A stretch of DNA of 64,000 nt from Nocardioides perillae. GTDB lineage: Bacteria; Actinomycetota; Actinomycetes; Propionibacteriales; Nocardioidaceae. How positions within the stretch are numbered: position 1 is the stretch's first letter; every line of letters begins with the position of its first letter. The notes beneath the pieces are model-generated. The model saw only the letters and a program-made list of their open reading frames with translations. It searched no databases and was not told the origin of the DNA. The stretch covers positions 1,984,001 through 2,048,000 of the forward strand of contig NZ_JACCAC010000001.1 in the NCBI RefSeq assembly GCF_013409425.1, given 5' to 3'. Shown piece after piece: positions 27,024-36,813 of the stretch. Both the position numbers and the translations under genes were made by a program.

Positions 27024-29897
27024 TCAGGCGACCGTCTCGGGCTCGCGCCCGAGGCGGTCGCCGCTGCCGGCGTGCAGCGGCAGCGACACGGTGAAGCGGG
27101 TGCCCTCGTCGACCACGGAGTCGACCTCGACGCGGCCGCCGTGCGACTCGAGGATCGAGGCGACGATCGACAGGCCGAGGCCGGTGCCCTGGATGGCCCG
27201 CTCCTGGGCGGCGGTCGCGCGGTAGAACTTCGAGAACAGCGACGCCTGCTCGGCGAGCGGCACGCCGATGCCGGTGTCGGAGACGACGAGGCGCGCCTCC
27301 GCGTCCACGACCTGCAGCGCGCAGCCGACGGAGCCGCCGTCCTCGGTGAACTTCACGGCGTTGCTCAGCAGGTTGAGCAGCACCCGGTCGAGCTGCGCGA
27401 CGTCGCCGCGCACGGGCACCGGCTGGTCGGGCACGTCCAAGGCGAGGTCGAGCCAGCGGCCGCTGAGCAGCGGTCGCAGCGCGGTCTCCGCGCTGCGCAC
27501 GGTGTCGCGGAGGTCGAGCGGGACGAGGTCGACGGCCTGCGTGCCCGACTCGAGGCGGGAGAGGGTCAGCAGGTCGTCGGCGAGGGCGATCAGGCGCTGG
27601 CCGTTGCGCTCGATCGCGGCCAGCATCGAGGCCTGCAGCGCGTCGAGCTCGCCGGCGCCACCGTCGCTGAGCATCTCGGCGTAGCCGACGATGCTGGTGA
27701 CCGGGGTGCGCAGCTCGTGGCTGACGGTGGAGACGAAGTCGTTCTTGGCCGCGTCGAGCTCGCGGAGGCGGTCGGAGGCGTGCCGCTCCTTCTCCAGGGC
27801 CGCGACGAGCAGCTCGTGGCTGCGGCGGGAGGCGGTGACGTCGCGGCCGACGCAGAACCACCCGACCTCCTGCGTCGTCGTGTCGCGCACGACGCTGAGC
27901 GCCGTCGAGACCGTCGCCGCGGGCCCGTCGCCGAGGCGCCAGGTCCACTCGCGGGTGGCCCCGCAGCCCGCTGCGGCTGCCCACTCGGCGACGGTCTCGA
28001 AGCCGGGGGTGCCGCCGCGACCCCGCGCCCAGGTCGCGAGCTCGCCCGCGTCGAGCAGGTCGGTGAAGGCGCGGCCCGCGAGCTCCTCGGCGGGCACGCC
28101 GAGCAGCCGGGCCGCGCCGCGGTTGGCCTGCGTCACCACGCCGTCGTGGTCGAGGGCGAGCAGCACGGTCCCGAGGTCGGAGTCCATCACCCGCGACATC
28201 AGGCCGGCGGCGGCGCGCTCGGCCGTCACGTCGGCGCCGGTGAGCACGACGTGCGTCGGCCGGTCGTCGGCGTCGCGCACGACGTCGGTGCTCCACGCGA
28301 CGTGCAGCGTGCGGCCCTCGGCGGTGCGCAGGACGGTCTCCGCCCCGGCGCTCGCCCCGGCGCTCGTCCCGGCGCCCGCTCCGGCCCCTGGTCCGGCCGC
28401 GGCCGGGACCGCCGTGCCGTCGCCGCCACCGGCGACCTCACGCAGCCAGGCGTCGGTGCCCGGGAGCGTCAGGTGGGTCCAGACGGGGTGGCCGAGCAGC
28501 TCCTCCTCGGGCACGCCGGTGGCGCGCACGGTCGCGGCGTTGACCCGCACGACCGTGCCCTCGGTGTCGGTGACGACGATGAGCGCCCCGGTCGCGGCGA
28601 GGGTGGCGCGCAGCAGCTCGCGCTCCGCGCGCAGCCGCTGCCGGCTGCGGTGCTCCTCGGTGACGTCGCGCAGCTGGGCGGCGAAGCAGAGGCCGTCGTC
28701 GTCGTCGAGGATCGGGGCGAGGTGCAGGCGCACCCGCCCGCCACCGGGGCTGGTCGTGTCGGACTCCGCCGACCAGCTCGCCAGGTCACCCCGGGCGAGC
28801 CGGGGGAGCGCCTCGGCGAGCCGGCCGGTGTCGCGCAGCAGGTCGGGCAGCGCGCGTCCGACGACGCCGGCGGGCCCCGGGGCGCCGAGCATCTGCACGG
28901 CGGCGTCGTTGGCCTCGTGCACCGTCAGGCCGCGCTCGTCCTCGCGCAGCAGCACCATGCCGACGACGGCACCCGTGAAGTTGCTGCGGAAGAGCGTCTC
29001 GCTCGCCCGCACCTGCTCGAGGAGCCGCCCGCGCTGCGCGACGGTGAGGGCGAGCGGCAGCGCGGTGACGGCCGTGCAGAGCAGGAAGGTCTGCACCAGC
29101 GTGCCGGTGAGCGCCGGCGTGAGGTCGGGGTGCCCCTCGTGGGCGACGAAGGGCCCGGCGCCCTGGGCGGTCGCCCAGGTGCTGCCGGCGGCCAGCACCG
29201 CGAGCTGCAGGGACGTGACGCGCGTCCCGAGCCGCAGGCCGGCCCAGACCAGCAGCGGCAGCGGGGCGTAGGCGAGGCCGTGGTGCTGGTCCGGCGCGAA
29301 GACCAGCGCGGTGACCACGACGAGCGCCGAGGACTGCAGCAGCAGCTCGCCGGCCCGGTCGCGCGGGGGCCAGCGGTGGCGCCAGGTCAGGGCGACCGGC
29401 ACGAGCACGAGCAGGGCCGCGCTGTGGGCGGCCAGCACCGAGCGCCACGCGGCGACGGGGTCGCCCGGGCCGACGGCGGCGACCGCTGCGGCCACCCCGA
29501 GGGCGGTGACCGACACACCGGCGAGGCAGGCCCCGAGCAGGCGGAAGAGGTCGTCGAGGGTCTCGAGTCGGGCCCGGCCGCCGCGGCCGCGGCGCAGCAG
29601 CGAGCCCGCGATCAGCGCCTCGGCGCCGTTGCACAGCCCGAAGAGCGAGGCGAGCAGGAGCTCACGTCCCGCGATCGCGTTGGCCGCGCCCGCAGCGACG
29701 ACGACCCCCAGCACCGCCGGCAGCACCCAGGCGCGCGGCACGACGGCGACCAGCGCGACGGCGATGCCCGCGGCCGGCCACCAGGTGGCGACTGCGCTGC
29801 CGGCCGGGGCCCAGTGCACGGCGCTGGCGCCGGTCAGGACGACGGCGACGAGCGCGAGCGCGACTGCGCCTGCGGGCGCGAGCCGCTCCCTCCTCAT
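27024..29897 (-). CDS. MASE1-like multi-PAS sensor histidine kinase
   Basis: 957 residues. About eight N-terminal helices of MASE1 type (to about 290) are followed by three PAS-like modules: 300-425, 430-565 (with an Ala/Gly low-complexity insert) and 570-690. The HisKA domain has the phospho-accepting His in VSTVSHELRTPVTSIVGY (near 726), and the HATPase has N, G1 (VSDTGIGV) and G2 (GTGLGLSIV) boxes. No receiver domain and no adjacent response regulator, so it is an orphan. A GACACT box 6 bases before the ATG suggests a leaderless start. Head-to-head with another kinase. Confidence 0.9.
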   Translation of the reverse strand: MRRERLAPAGAVALALVAVVLTGASAVHWAPAGSAVATWWPAAGIAVALVAVVPRAWVLPAVLGVVVAAGAANAIAGRELLLASLFGLCNGAEALIAGSLLRRGRGGRARLETLDDLFRLLGACLAGVSVTALGVAAAVAAVGPGDPVAAWRSVLAAHSAALLVLVPVALTWRHRWPPRDRAGELLLQSSALVVVTALVFAPDQHHGLAYAPLPLLVWAGLRLGTRVTSLQLAVLAAGSTWATAQGAGPFVAHEGHPDLTPALTGTLVQTFLLCTAVTALPLALTVAQRGRLLEQVRASETLFRSNFTGAVVGMVLLREDERGLTVHEANDAAVQMLGAPGPAGVVGRALPDLLRDTGRLAEALPRLARGDLASWSAESDTTSPGGGRVRLHLAPILDDDDGLCFAAQLRDVTEEHRSRQRLRAERELLRATLAATGALIVVTDTEGTVVRVNAATVRATGVPEEELLGHPVWTHLTLPGTDAWLREVAGGGDGTAVPAAAGPGAGAGAGTSAGASAGAETVLRTAEGRTLHVAWSTDVVRDADDRPTHVVLTGADVTAERAAAGLMSRVMDSDLGTVLLALDHDGVVTQANRGAARLLGVPAEELAGRAFTDLLDAGELATWARGRGGTPGFETVAEWAAAAGCGATREWTWRLGDGPAATVSTALSVVRDTTTQEVGWFCVGRDVTASRRSHELLVAALEKERHASDRLRELDAAKNDFVSTVSHELRTPVTSIVGYAEMLSDGGAGELDALQASMLAAIERNGQRLIALADDLLTLSRLESGTQAVDLVPLDLRDTVRSAETALRPLLSGRWLDLALDVPDQPVPVRGDVAQLDRVLLNLLSNAVKFTEDGGSVGCALQVVDAEARLVVSDTGIGVPLAEQASLFSKFYRATAAQERAIQGTGLGLSIVASILESHGGRVEVDSVVDEGTRFTVSLPLHAGSGDRLGREPETVA

Positions 29898-29942
29898 GCG
29901 TCCAGTGTCTGCCCTGAGCCTCCCGCGCGCAGGCGAAGCAGC

Positions 29943-29974
29943 GATCTTGCAGAAGTCGAGGAGATCTTGAGGAA
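29943..29974. promoter_or_regulatory. CTTG direct-repeat motif, site B
   Basis: GATCTTG at 29943 and again at 29963, with CAGAAG and AGGAA after them. It lies between the two divergent sensor-kinase genes. GATCTTGC is shared with site A; the 12-base CTTGCAGAAG context is shared with site C. Confidence 0.5.
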
Positions 29975-30016
29975 CCCTCCCGACAACGCTGCAGCGCCGC
30001 TGGGAGGCTGGGGGCC

Positions 30017-31714
30017 GTGAGCGCCCCGCACGCGGGTCCGATCCCCGTGCGGGAGGAGACCTACCCCCGCCTGCTGCAGGCCGGCTTCGCCGCCCTGGTC
30101 GTGCCCGACCTCCTGGTGCGCCTCCTCGCCGGGCAGGGGTACGCCGTGCAGTCCTGGCCGGCCCTCGGCCTGCTGCTGGTGGCCCTCGCCACGGTCGCCA
30201 CGGCGGTCGCCTCCTGGGTCCGCCGCTGCGCGCCGTGGCTGCTGGTCGTGCCGCTGCTCGACCTGGCGGGCCTCGGGCTGCTGCGCCTCGACCCCGACGG
30301 GAGCGGCCTGCCGGCCCTGGTGGTGCTGCCGGCGCTGTGGCTGGGGCGTCGCCACGGCAGGGGCGGGGCGGTCACGGCCCTCGTGGCCACGGCCGTGCTG
30401 GTCTCCGCGCCCTCGCTGCTGGTGCTGGGTGCCGAGCGCCCGGCGGACCTCTCGCGCGCCCTCGTGCTGCCGGTGGTCGCCGGCCTCGCCGCCGCCGCCG
30501 TCGCCCTCGCGCTCGAGGCCGTGCGGGCGCGCACGGCGGAGGCGGAGGAGCGCGGCCTGATGCTCGAGGCGGCGCTGGGGGAGCTGCGCCGCGAGGCACG
30601 TCGCAGCTCCACGGTCCTCGACGCCGCGGTCGTCGGGATGGTGCTGCTCGACGCAGACGGCACCTACCGTGCGGTCAACCGGCGCCACCGCGAGTTCTTG
30701 GCGCTGGCCTATCCCGAGGGCCACGCCGGTCGAGCCGGGCAGGAGGGCGACGTCTTCGGCGCGGACCGCGCGACCCGCCTGCGGCGCGAGGAGCTGCCGT
30801 CGTGGCGGGCGAGCCACGGCGAGGAGTTCGACGACCTGCTGGTCTGGGTGGGACGCGACCCCGCCCGCCGTCGCGCCCTGTCGGTGACCGCCCGCGCGGT
30901 GCGCGACGCCGGCGGCGGCCTCGACGGCTCGGTGGTGTCCTACCTCGACGTCACCGACCTGGTGCGCGCGTTGGAGGTGAAGGACGACTTCGTCGCGACG
31001 GTGTCGCACGAGCTGCGCACGCCGCTCACGTCGATCATCGGCTACCTCGACGTCGTGCAGGACCGGCCCGACCTCGACGACCAGGTGCGCTCGCACCTCG
31101 ACGTGGTCGGGCGCAACGCCACCCGGCTCCTCACGCTGGTGACCGAGCTGCTCCACCCCGCGGCGCAGGGCGCTGACGGTGTGGTGCTGCGCCGGCTGCC
31201 CGAAGACGTCGCGGCCCTCGCCCGCGACGCGGTGCGGGCCGCGGGCCGCGCTGCGCGGGAGGCCGGGCTGCACCTGGAGGCGCGCTGCTCCGAGCCCGTG
31301 GTGGCGCTGGTCGACCGCGAGCGGCTCCTCGAGGTGCTCGGCCACCTCGTCGGCAACGCCGTGCGCTACAACCGCCAGGGTGGCAGCGTCGTCGTGTCGG
31401 TCAGGGCCGCAGAGGCGGGGTCCGACGCGCCCCGGGAGGCGGTGGTCGAGGTCCGGGACACGGGGGTGGGCATCCCGGCCGCCGAGCGCGACCAGGTGTT
31501 CGAGCCCTTCGTGCGGGGCGAGCACGCCCGCGAGCAGGCGGTGCAGGGGGTGGGGCTCGGACTGACCATCTCCCGCTCGGTCGTCGCGGCCCACGGCGGT
31601 CGCATCACCGTGCACAGCGTCGCCGGCGAGGGCACCACCGTGCGCGCCCACCTGCCCGTGCCCGGGCTCGACCGCGCGCCCGAGGTCCACCCCGCCGCCC
31701 CCGTGGCGGGCTAG
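30017..31714 (+). CDS. PAS-containing sensor histidine kinase
   Basis: 565 residues. Five to six N-terminal helices (to about 175), a short coiled coil, a PAS-like domain (VLDAAVVGMVLLDADGTYRAV, about 198-310), and HisKA with the His in VATVSHELRTPLTSIIGY near 330. The HATPase follows, with NAVRYN, VRDTGVGIP and GVGLGLTIS boxes. There is no receiver domain, and no response regulator nearby. It shares the intergenic region with the MASE1 kinase. The GTG at 30017 is the first reasonable start. Confidence 0.9.
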   Translation: MSAPHAGPIPVREETYPRLLQAGFAALVVPDLLVRLLAGQGYAVQSWPALGLLLVALATVATAVASWVRRCAPWLLVVPLLDLAGLGLLRLDPDGSGLPALVVLPALWLGRRHGRGGAVTALVATAVLVSAPSLLVLGAERPADLSRALVLPVVAGLAAAAVALALEAVRARTAEAEERGLMLEAALGELRREARRSSTVLDAAVVGMVLLDADGTYRAVNRRHREFLALAYPEGHAGRAGQEGDVFGADRATRLRREELPSWRASHGEEFDDLLVWVGRDPARRRALSVTARAVRDAGGGLDGSVVSYLDVTDLVRALEVKDDFVATVSHELRTPLTSIIGYLDVVQDRPDLDDQVRSHLDVVGRNATRLLTLVTELLHPAAQGADGVVLRRLPEDVAALARDAVRAAGRAAREAGLHLEARCSEPVVALVDRERLLEVLGHLVGNAVRYNRQGGSVVVSVRAAEAGSDAPREAVVEVRDTGVGIPAAERDQVFEPFVRGEHAREQAVQGVGLGLTISRSVVAAHGGRITVHSVAGEGTTVRAHLPVPGLDRAPEVHPAAPVAG

Positions 31715-31723
31715 CCTCGGCCC

Positions 31724-32584
31724 ATGCTGGTCTCCGAGCGCGTCGGTCAGGTCTTCGTCGAGGACGCCGCTGGCCACCGCGAGCGGCTGGAGTTCACCGA
31801 GCACGGCAGCGGCGAGGCCTGGGTGGTGCTGCTGCCGGCGCCCCTGCTGTCGCGCCGCTCGCTCGAGCCGCTCGCCCGGCACCTCGCCGCCGGCGGCCTC
31901 CACGTCGTCACCCTCGACCCGCTGGGGCAGGGCCGCTCCGACCGACCGGCCGACCCGCTCGCCTACTCCGTGGCGGCCGCCGCCCGCCACGTGGTGTCGC
32001 TGCTCGACCACCTCGGCGCCGGGCAGGCCGTCGTGGGCGGCACGTCGCTCGGCTCCGCGGTGGCCCTCACCGTGGCGGCCGAGGCACCGGAGCGCGTGCG
32101 CGGGCTGGTCCTCGACGCGCCGCTGCTCGACAACGGCTTCGCCGCCGCCCTGGTCACGCTGGGCCCGCTCATGCTGACGGCGCGCCACGCGCCCCTGCCG
32201 CTGACCCTCCTGCGGCTCGTCACCCGCCCGGTGCCGCGCGGCCCGCTGCCGCACTGGCTGGGCGTGGCCCTCGACGGTGCCGACCAGCGCCCCCGCGCCC
32301 TCGCCGCGATGCTCCACGGCGTGCTCGCCACCGGTCTCGCGCCCGACCCGGGCCGCCGGCGCCGCGTCACCGCGCCGACCCTGGTCGTCGCCCACCCCGG
32401 CGACCCGTGGCACCGCACGTCCGACGCGCGGCTCCTCGGCGAGGAGCTGCCCCACGCGACGGTGACCACGGCCGGCCGGCGGGTGCCACGCCGCGGCGGC
32501 ACCGACCCGGCCGCGATGGAGGTGCTCGACTTCTGCCGCCGCTCGTGGAAGGTCTCGCGCCGCCGGCGCCGCGCCGGCGCCTGA
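31724..32584 (+). CDS. Alpha/beta hydrolase
   Basis: An alpha/beta hydrolase fold of 286 residues. The nucleophile elbow reads GGTSLGSA (Ser near 108), the oxyanion region is LLPAPLLSRRS, and the acid APTLVVAHPGDPW. The expected late histidine is not in the usual GH context; the C-terminal tail is Arg-rich. Substrate unknown. TAGCCT lies 6 bases before the ATG (leaderless). Confidence 0.85.
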   Translation: MLVSERVGQVFVEDAAGHRERLEFTEHGSGEAWVVLLPAPLLSRRSLEPLARHLAAGGLHVVTLDPLGQGRSDRPADPLAYSVAAAARHVVSLLDHLGAGQAVVGGTSLGSAVALTVAAEAPERVRGLVLDAPLLDNGFAAALVTLGPLMLTARHAPLPLTLLRLVTRPVPRGPLPHWLGVALDGADQRPRALAAMLHGVLATGLAPDPGRRRRVTAPTLVVAHPGDPWHRTSDARLLGEELPHATVTTAGRRVPRRGGTDPAAMEVLDFCRRSWKVSRRRRRAGA

Positions 32585-32644
32585 CCAGCACGCGCCGGCG
32601 GCCCGCTGCCGCCGTGGGCGCACCCACGACGGCACAATGGGGGA

Positions 32645-33376
32645 GTGCTCTACCGGGACGAGGCCGTCGTGCTCCGCACGCACAAGCTGGGCGAGGCGGA
32701 CCGCATCGTCACGCTGCTGACGCGTCAGCACGGGCTCGTGCGCGCGGTCGCGCGCGGCGTGCGTCGCACGTCCTCGCGCTGGGGCTCGCGCCTCGAGCCC
32801 TTCACCCACGTCGACCTGCAGCTGGCCGAGGGCCGCAGCCTCGACGTCGTGACCCAGGCCGAGACGCTGACGCCCTTCTCGGCCCACCTCGGCGCCGACT
32901 ACGAGCGCTACACCGCCGGCACCGTGATGCTCGAGACCGCCGAGCGGCTCGTGGTCGAGGAGCGCGAGCCGGCCGTGCAGCAGTTCTTGCTGCTGGTGGG
33001 CGGGCTGCGGGCCATGGCCGGCGGTCACCGGGGGCCGACGCAGGTGCTCGACTCCTACCTGCTGCGCAGCCTCGCCGTCGCCGGGTACGCCGCGTCCTTC
33101 GACGCGTGCGCCCGCTGCGGGCTCGAGGGTCCCCACCGCTGGTTCAACCCCGCCTCGGGCGGCATGCTCTGCAGCACCTGCCGGCTGCCGGGCTCGGCCT
33201 CGCCGGCGCCGCAGACCGTCACCGTGCTGGGTGCGCTGCTGGCCGGTGACTGGGAGTGCGTCGAGGCGGCCGACCCCCGCCACCTGCGCGAGGCCGGGAC
33301 GCTGGTCGCGGCGTACCTCGCCTGGCACGTGGAGCGCAGCCTGCGCTCCCTGCCCTACGTGGAGCGCTCGAGCTAG
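32645..33376 (+). CDS. recO: DNA repair protein RecO
   Basis: RecO loads RecA at gaps and anneals single strands in the RecFOR pathway. It has an N-terminal OB fold (YRDEAVVLRTHKLGEADRIV) and a helical region with a four-cysteine zinc site (CARCGLEG and CSTCRLPG). Length 243 is normal. CACAAT lies 6 bases before the GTG. recO followed by uppS is conserved in actinobacteria; here a MarR gene sits between them. The end overlaps the convergent MarR gene by 4 bases. Confidence 0.95.
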   Translation: MLYRDEAVVLRTHKLGEADRIVTLLTRQHGLVRAVARGVRRTSSRWGSRLEPFTHVDLQLAEGRSLDVVTQAETLTPFSAHLGADYERYTAGTVMLETAERLVVEEREPAVQQFLLLVGGLRAMAGGHRGPTQVLDSYLLRSLAVAGYAASFDACARCGLEGPHRWFNPASGGMLCSTCRLPGSASPAPQTVTVLGALLAGDWECVEAADPRHLREAGTLVAAYLAWHVERSLRSLPYVERSS

Positions 33377-33840
33377 TCGCCCGCCGGGCTGGGCGGGGCG
33401 CTGTCCTCGATCCAGCGGGTGACGGTGGTGTTGAAGCGGGTGAGGGCGCGCAGGAACTCCTCACGCTCGTCCTCGGACCAGGCGCCCAGCAGCAGGTCGA
33501 GCATCTCGCGGCGGTGGGCGCGAGCGGTGCGGACGGCGTCGCGGCCCTCCGGCGTCAGGTCGAGCAGCGCGGCGCGCCGGTCCTGCGGGTCCTGCGAGCG
33601 CGCGGCGAGCCCGAGGCGCTCGACGGCCTGGACCTGGCGGGTGATCGTCGAGGGGTCCAGGTTGAAGGTCGTGGCGATCTGCCCCAACCGCATGGGGCCC
33701 TCGTCGTCGAGCAGGCACAGGATGCCGTAGCTCGAGCGCTCGAGCTCGTAGTCGCCGTGGGCGGTCGAGACGTGGATCGCGTTGGTGCGGCGCAGCATCG
33801 TGAACAGCTGCTGCTCGATCGCGTGGTTGGTGGAGGACAC
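33373..33840 (-). CDS. MarR family transcriptional regulator
   Basis: 155 residues with the winged helix-turn-helix (LGQIATTFNLDPSTITRQVQ, then the wing QDPQDRRAALLDLTPEGR) between dimerisation helices. It may sense a small phenolic or lipid ligand, but this cannot be read. TAGGGT lies 6 bases before the GTG (leaderless). It is divergent from uppS, so it could control itself or uppS; I see no clear palindrome in the 79-base gap. Confidence 0.9.
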   Translation of the reverse strand: MSSTNHAIEQQLFTMLRRTNAIHVSTAHGDYELERSSYGILCLLDDEGPMRLGQIATTFNLDPSTITRQVQAVERLGLAARSQDPQDRRAALLDLTPEGRDAVRTARAHRREMLDLLLGAWSEDEREEFLRALTRFNTTVTRWIEDSAPPSPAGD

Positions 33841-33919
33841 GCCCCGACCCTAGTGGCCGCCCGCAGGCGCGGTCGGCACGCCCACCGACGGCGCGGGCGC
33901 GCCCGTCCGCTGTGCGAGG

Positions 33920-34711
33920 GTGAGCGGCGTGAAGTCGACGTCCCGGTCGCGCACCGACGTGCGCGCCCCGCGCCCGCACCCCTCCGGGGCCCGCCCGCCC
34001 GCGCTGCCGCCCGAGCTGGTGCCGCACCACGTCGCCGTCGTCATGGACGGCAACGGCCGGTGGGCCAAGGAGCGCGGGCTGCCCCGCACCCGCGGCCACG
34101 AGGCGGGGGAGTCCTCGCTCTTCGACGTCGTGGAGGGCGCGATCGAGCTGGGGGTGAAGGCGGTCTCGGCCTACGCCTTCTCCACCGAGAACTGGTCGCG
34201 CTCGCCCGACGAGGTCAAGTTCCTCATGGGCTTCAACCGCGACGTCATCCGACGCCGCCGCGACGAGATGCACGCGCTCGGCGTGCGGGTGCGGTGGGCC
34301 GGCCGCGCCCCGCGGCTGTGGCGCTCGGTGGTGAGCGAGCTGCAGCGGGCGGAGGAGCTGACCCGAGACAACGACGTCCTCACCCTCACGATGTGCGTCA
34401 ACTACGGCGGTCGCGCGGAGCTGGCCGACGCGGCGCGCGCGATCGCCCGCGAGGTGGCGGCCGGTCGGCTCGACCCGGAGAAGGTCACCGAGAAGGTCTT
34501 CGCCCGCCACCTCTACGTGCCGGAGCTGCCCGACGCCGACCTGGTGTGGCGCACCTCGGGCGAGCAGCGGCTCTCCAACTTCGTGCTGTGGCAGGCGGCC
34601 TACTCCGAGATGGTCTTCACCGACGTGCTGTGGCCCGACGTCGACCGCCGCCACCTGTGGCAGGCCGTCGAGACCTACGCCCGGCGCGACCGCCGCTACG
34701 GCTCCGCCTGA
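33920..34711 (+). CDS. uppS: Isoprenyl (undecaprenyl) diphosphate synthase
   Basis: A cis-prenyltransferase that makes the long polyprenyl diphosphate carrier for cell-wall precursors. The catalytic Asp43 lies in [13 protein letters not shown], followed by [14 protein letters not shown], and the late [11 protein letters not shown] and WPD motifs. Actinobacteria have Z-farnesyl and decaprenyl variants; the product length is not decided here. Start GTG 33920 or 33929. Confidence 0.93.
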   Translation: MSGVKSTSRSRTDVRAPRPHPSGARPPALPPELVPHHVAVVMDGNGRWAKERGLPRTRGHEAGESSLFDVVEGAIELGVKAVSAYAFSTENWSRSPDEVKFLMGFNRDVIRRRRDEMHALGVRVRWAGRAPRLWRSVVSELQRAEELTRDNDVLTLTMCVNYGGRAELADAARAIAREVAAGRLDPEKVTEKVFARHLYVPELPDADLVWRTSGEQRLSNFVLWQAAYSEMVFTDVLWPDVDRRHLWQAVETYARRDRRYGSA

Positions 34712-34714
34712 GGC

Positions 34715-36193
34715 TCACCCGAGGGCGCCGGCCACGGGCCACAGCGCCAGCGCGCAGCCGAAGGCGGCGAGGCCGAGCGTGGTCTCCATGACCGTCCAGG
34801 TCTTGAGCGTGGTCGCCTCGTCCATGCCGAAGAACCGGCTGACCAGCCAGAAGCCGGAGTCGTTGACGTGCGAGAGCACCGTCGCGCCGGCCGCGATCGC
34901 GACGACCAGGAGCACCAGCTGCAGCTCGCCCAGGCTCGCGGCCGCCGCCGCGGGGGCCAGCAGGCCGCTGGCCGTGGTGAGCGCGACGGTGGCCGAGCCC
35001 TGCGCGACGCGCAGCAGCGTCGAGACCACGAAGGCCTGGAGCACGAGCGACATGCCGAGGTCGGAGAGCGACCCGCTGAGCGCCTCGCCGATGCCGCTGA
35101 GCTCCAGCACGCCGCCGAACATGCCGCCGGCGCCGGTGATGAGGATGATCGAGCAGATCGGCGCCAGCGCCTTGTCGAGGATGGTGCCGACGTCGGAGAG
35201 CGAGCGGCCGCGCGTGCCGAGGGTGAAGATCGCGACCAGCGTGGTCAGCAGCAGCGCCACCGTGGTGTTGCCCAGCAGCCGCAGCGACGCCACCCACGTC
35301 GCCTCCTCGTCCACGACCCCGGCGGAGGCGAGGGTGGCGAGCACGGTGTCGAAGGCGATCAGCACGAAGGGCAGCAGCAGCAGGCCCACGACGGTGGCGA
35401 ACGACGGGGCCGACGTCTCGCGCACCGCGGTCGCGGACCGCGCGCCGGTGCCTGCGGCGTCCTGGCCGCGCCCGGGCGAGGCTCCCCCGGTGGGCGCGGG
35501 CGAGGTGTCGGCCGGGTCGACCGCCTCGCCGAAGAGCAGCTCGGGCACGTCGACGTGGACGCGCCTGCCCAGCACCCGCGAGACCAGCATGACGCCGACG
35601 TACCAGGACACGACCGCGACCGGGGCGCCGACCAGCAGGGTCAGGCCGATGTCGGCCTCCAGCGCCTCGGCCGCCGCGACGGGCCCCGGGTGGGGCGGCA
35701 CCAGCGCGTGCATGGCCGCGAAGGCGCCGGCGGCCGGCAGGGCGTAGAGCAGCAGCGAACCCCCGAAGCGGCGGGCGACGGTCAGGATGATCGGCAGGAA
35801 GACGACGAGGCCCGCGTCGAAGAAGATCGGGAAGCCGAAGAGGAGGGCGGCGACGCCGAGGGCGAGCGGCGCGCGCCGCTCGCCGAAGCGGCTGATCAGC
35901 GTGTCCGCCAGCACCTGGGCCCCGCCGGTCACCTCCAGCAGGCGTCCGATCATCACGCCGAAGCCGACGAGCAGCGCGACCGACCCGATGGTGTCGGCGA
36001 AGCCGTAGAGCAGCGCGTCGGGCACGTCGGCCACGGGGATGCCGGCGGCGACGGCGGTCAGCACGCTGACGAGGACGAGCGCCACGAAGGCGTGCAGCCT
36101 GACCACCATGATGAGCACGAGCAGCAAGGCGACGGCGGCGGCGGCGATGAGCAGCAGCGTCGCCGTGCCGTACGCCGGGGCGATGGCGTCCAC
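34715..36193 (-). CDS. Gluconate:H+ symporter, GntP family
   Basis: 492 residues and about 12-14 transmembrane helices with the GntP features GFPIFFDAGLVVFLPII, HALVPPHPGPVAAAE and HVNDSGFWLVSRFFG. It imports gluconate or a related sugar acid with protons. A hydrophilic cytoplasmic loop of about 45 residues (222-266) is Ala/Thr/Gly-rich. GGAGGGACC precedes the GTG. It follows gntK by 53 bases, so uptake and phosphorylation are paired. Confidence 0.93.
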   Translation of the reverse strand: MDAIAPAYGTATLLLIAAAAVALLLVLIMVVRLHAFVALVLVSVLTAVAAGIPVADVPDALLYGFADTIGSVALLVGFGVMIGRLLEVTGGAQVLADTLISRFGERRAPLALGVAALLFGFPIFFDAGLVVFLPIILTVARRFGGSLLLYALPAAGAFAAMHALVPPHPGPVAAAEALEADIGLTLLVGAPVAVVSWYVGVMLVSRVLGRRVHVDVPELLFGEAVDPADTSPAPTGGASPGRGQDAAGTGARSATAVRETSAPSFATVVGLLLLPFVLIAFDTVLATLASAGVVDEEATWVASLRLLGNTTVALLLTTLVAIFTLGTRGRSLSDVGTILDKALAPICSIILITGAGGMFGGVLELSGIGEALSGSLSDLGMSLVLQAFVVSTLLRVAQGSATVALTTASGLLAPAAAAASLGELQLVLLVVAIAAGATVLSHVNDSGFWLVSRFFGMDEATTLKTWTVMETTLGLAAFGCALALWPVAGALG

Positions 36194-36246
36194 GGGTCCC
36201 TCCTGAGGGGTGAGGTGTCAGGCCTCGGTGCCCACGGTGCCGTCCG

Positions 36247-36813
36247 TCACACCCCTGCGGGCGGTCCCCCCGCTCGGCGCCGCACCGCCGCGAGCGCGAG
36301 CTCCACGACCTCTTCCAGGGTGCCGGACACGTCGACGACGGAGCCGTCCTCGTCGGGCTCGAGCGGCTCGAGGGTGGCGAACTGCGAGCGCAGCAGCCCG
36401 GTCGGCATGAAGTGGCGCTGCCGGCGGGCCATCCGCGGCTTCAGCACCGCGTAGGGCGCGTGCAGGTGGACGAAGTGCATCGCGGGGACGCCGTCCTCCA
36501 GCCGGTCGCGGTAGGCGCGGCGCAGGGCCGAGCAGGTGATGACCGAGCTCGCGCCGGCGCGGGCCCGCTCGCGGGCGCGCGCGTTGACGAGGTCGAGCCA
36601 GGGCTCGCGGTCGGTGTCGCTGAGGGGCACGCCCTCGCGCATCTTCTCGACGTTGGCCGGGGGGTGGAGGTCGTCGCCCTCGACGAATTCCCAGCCGAGC
36701 CGCTCGGCCAGCAGCAGGGCGACGCTCGACTTGCCCGTGGCGGACACGCCCATCACCACGACCTGGAGGGGGCTCGGCCGTGCGTCGCCGGCCGAGGCGT
36801 CAGTGCTCGTCAT
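36247..36813 (-). CDS. gntK: Gluconokinase
   Basis: Phosphorylates gluconate to 6-phosphogluconate for the pentose phosphate pathway. P-loop GVSATGKSS at 22-30, then FVEGDDLHPPANVEKM, SALRRAYRDRLE and QRHFMPTGLLRSQ, all typical of the GntK family. The first 14 bases overlap the end of the znuB gene, so transcription may continue from the zinc operon. No GntR-type regulator lies next to the pair. Confidence 0.94.
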   Translation of the reverse strand: MTSTDASAGDARPSPLQVVVMGVSATGKSSVALLLAERLGWEFVEGDDLHPPANVEKMREGVPLSDTDREPWLDLVNARARERARAGASSVITCSALRRAYRDRLEDGVPAMHFVHLHAPYAVLKPRMARRQRHFMPTGLLRSQFATLEPLEPDEDGSVVDVSGTLEEVVELALAAVRRRAGGPPAGV

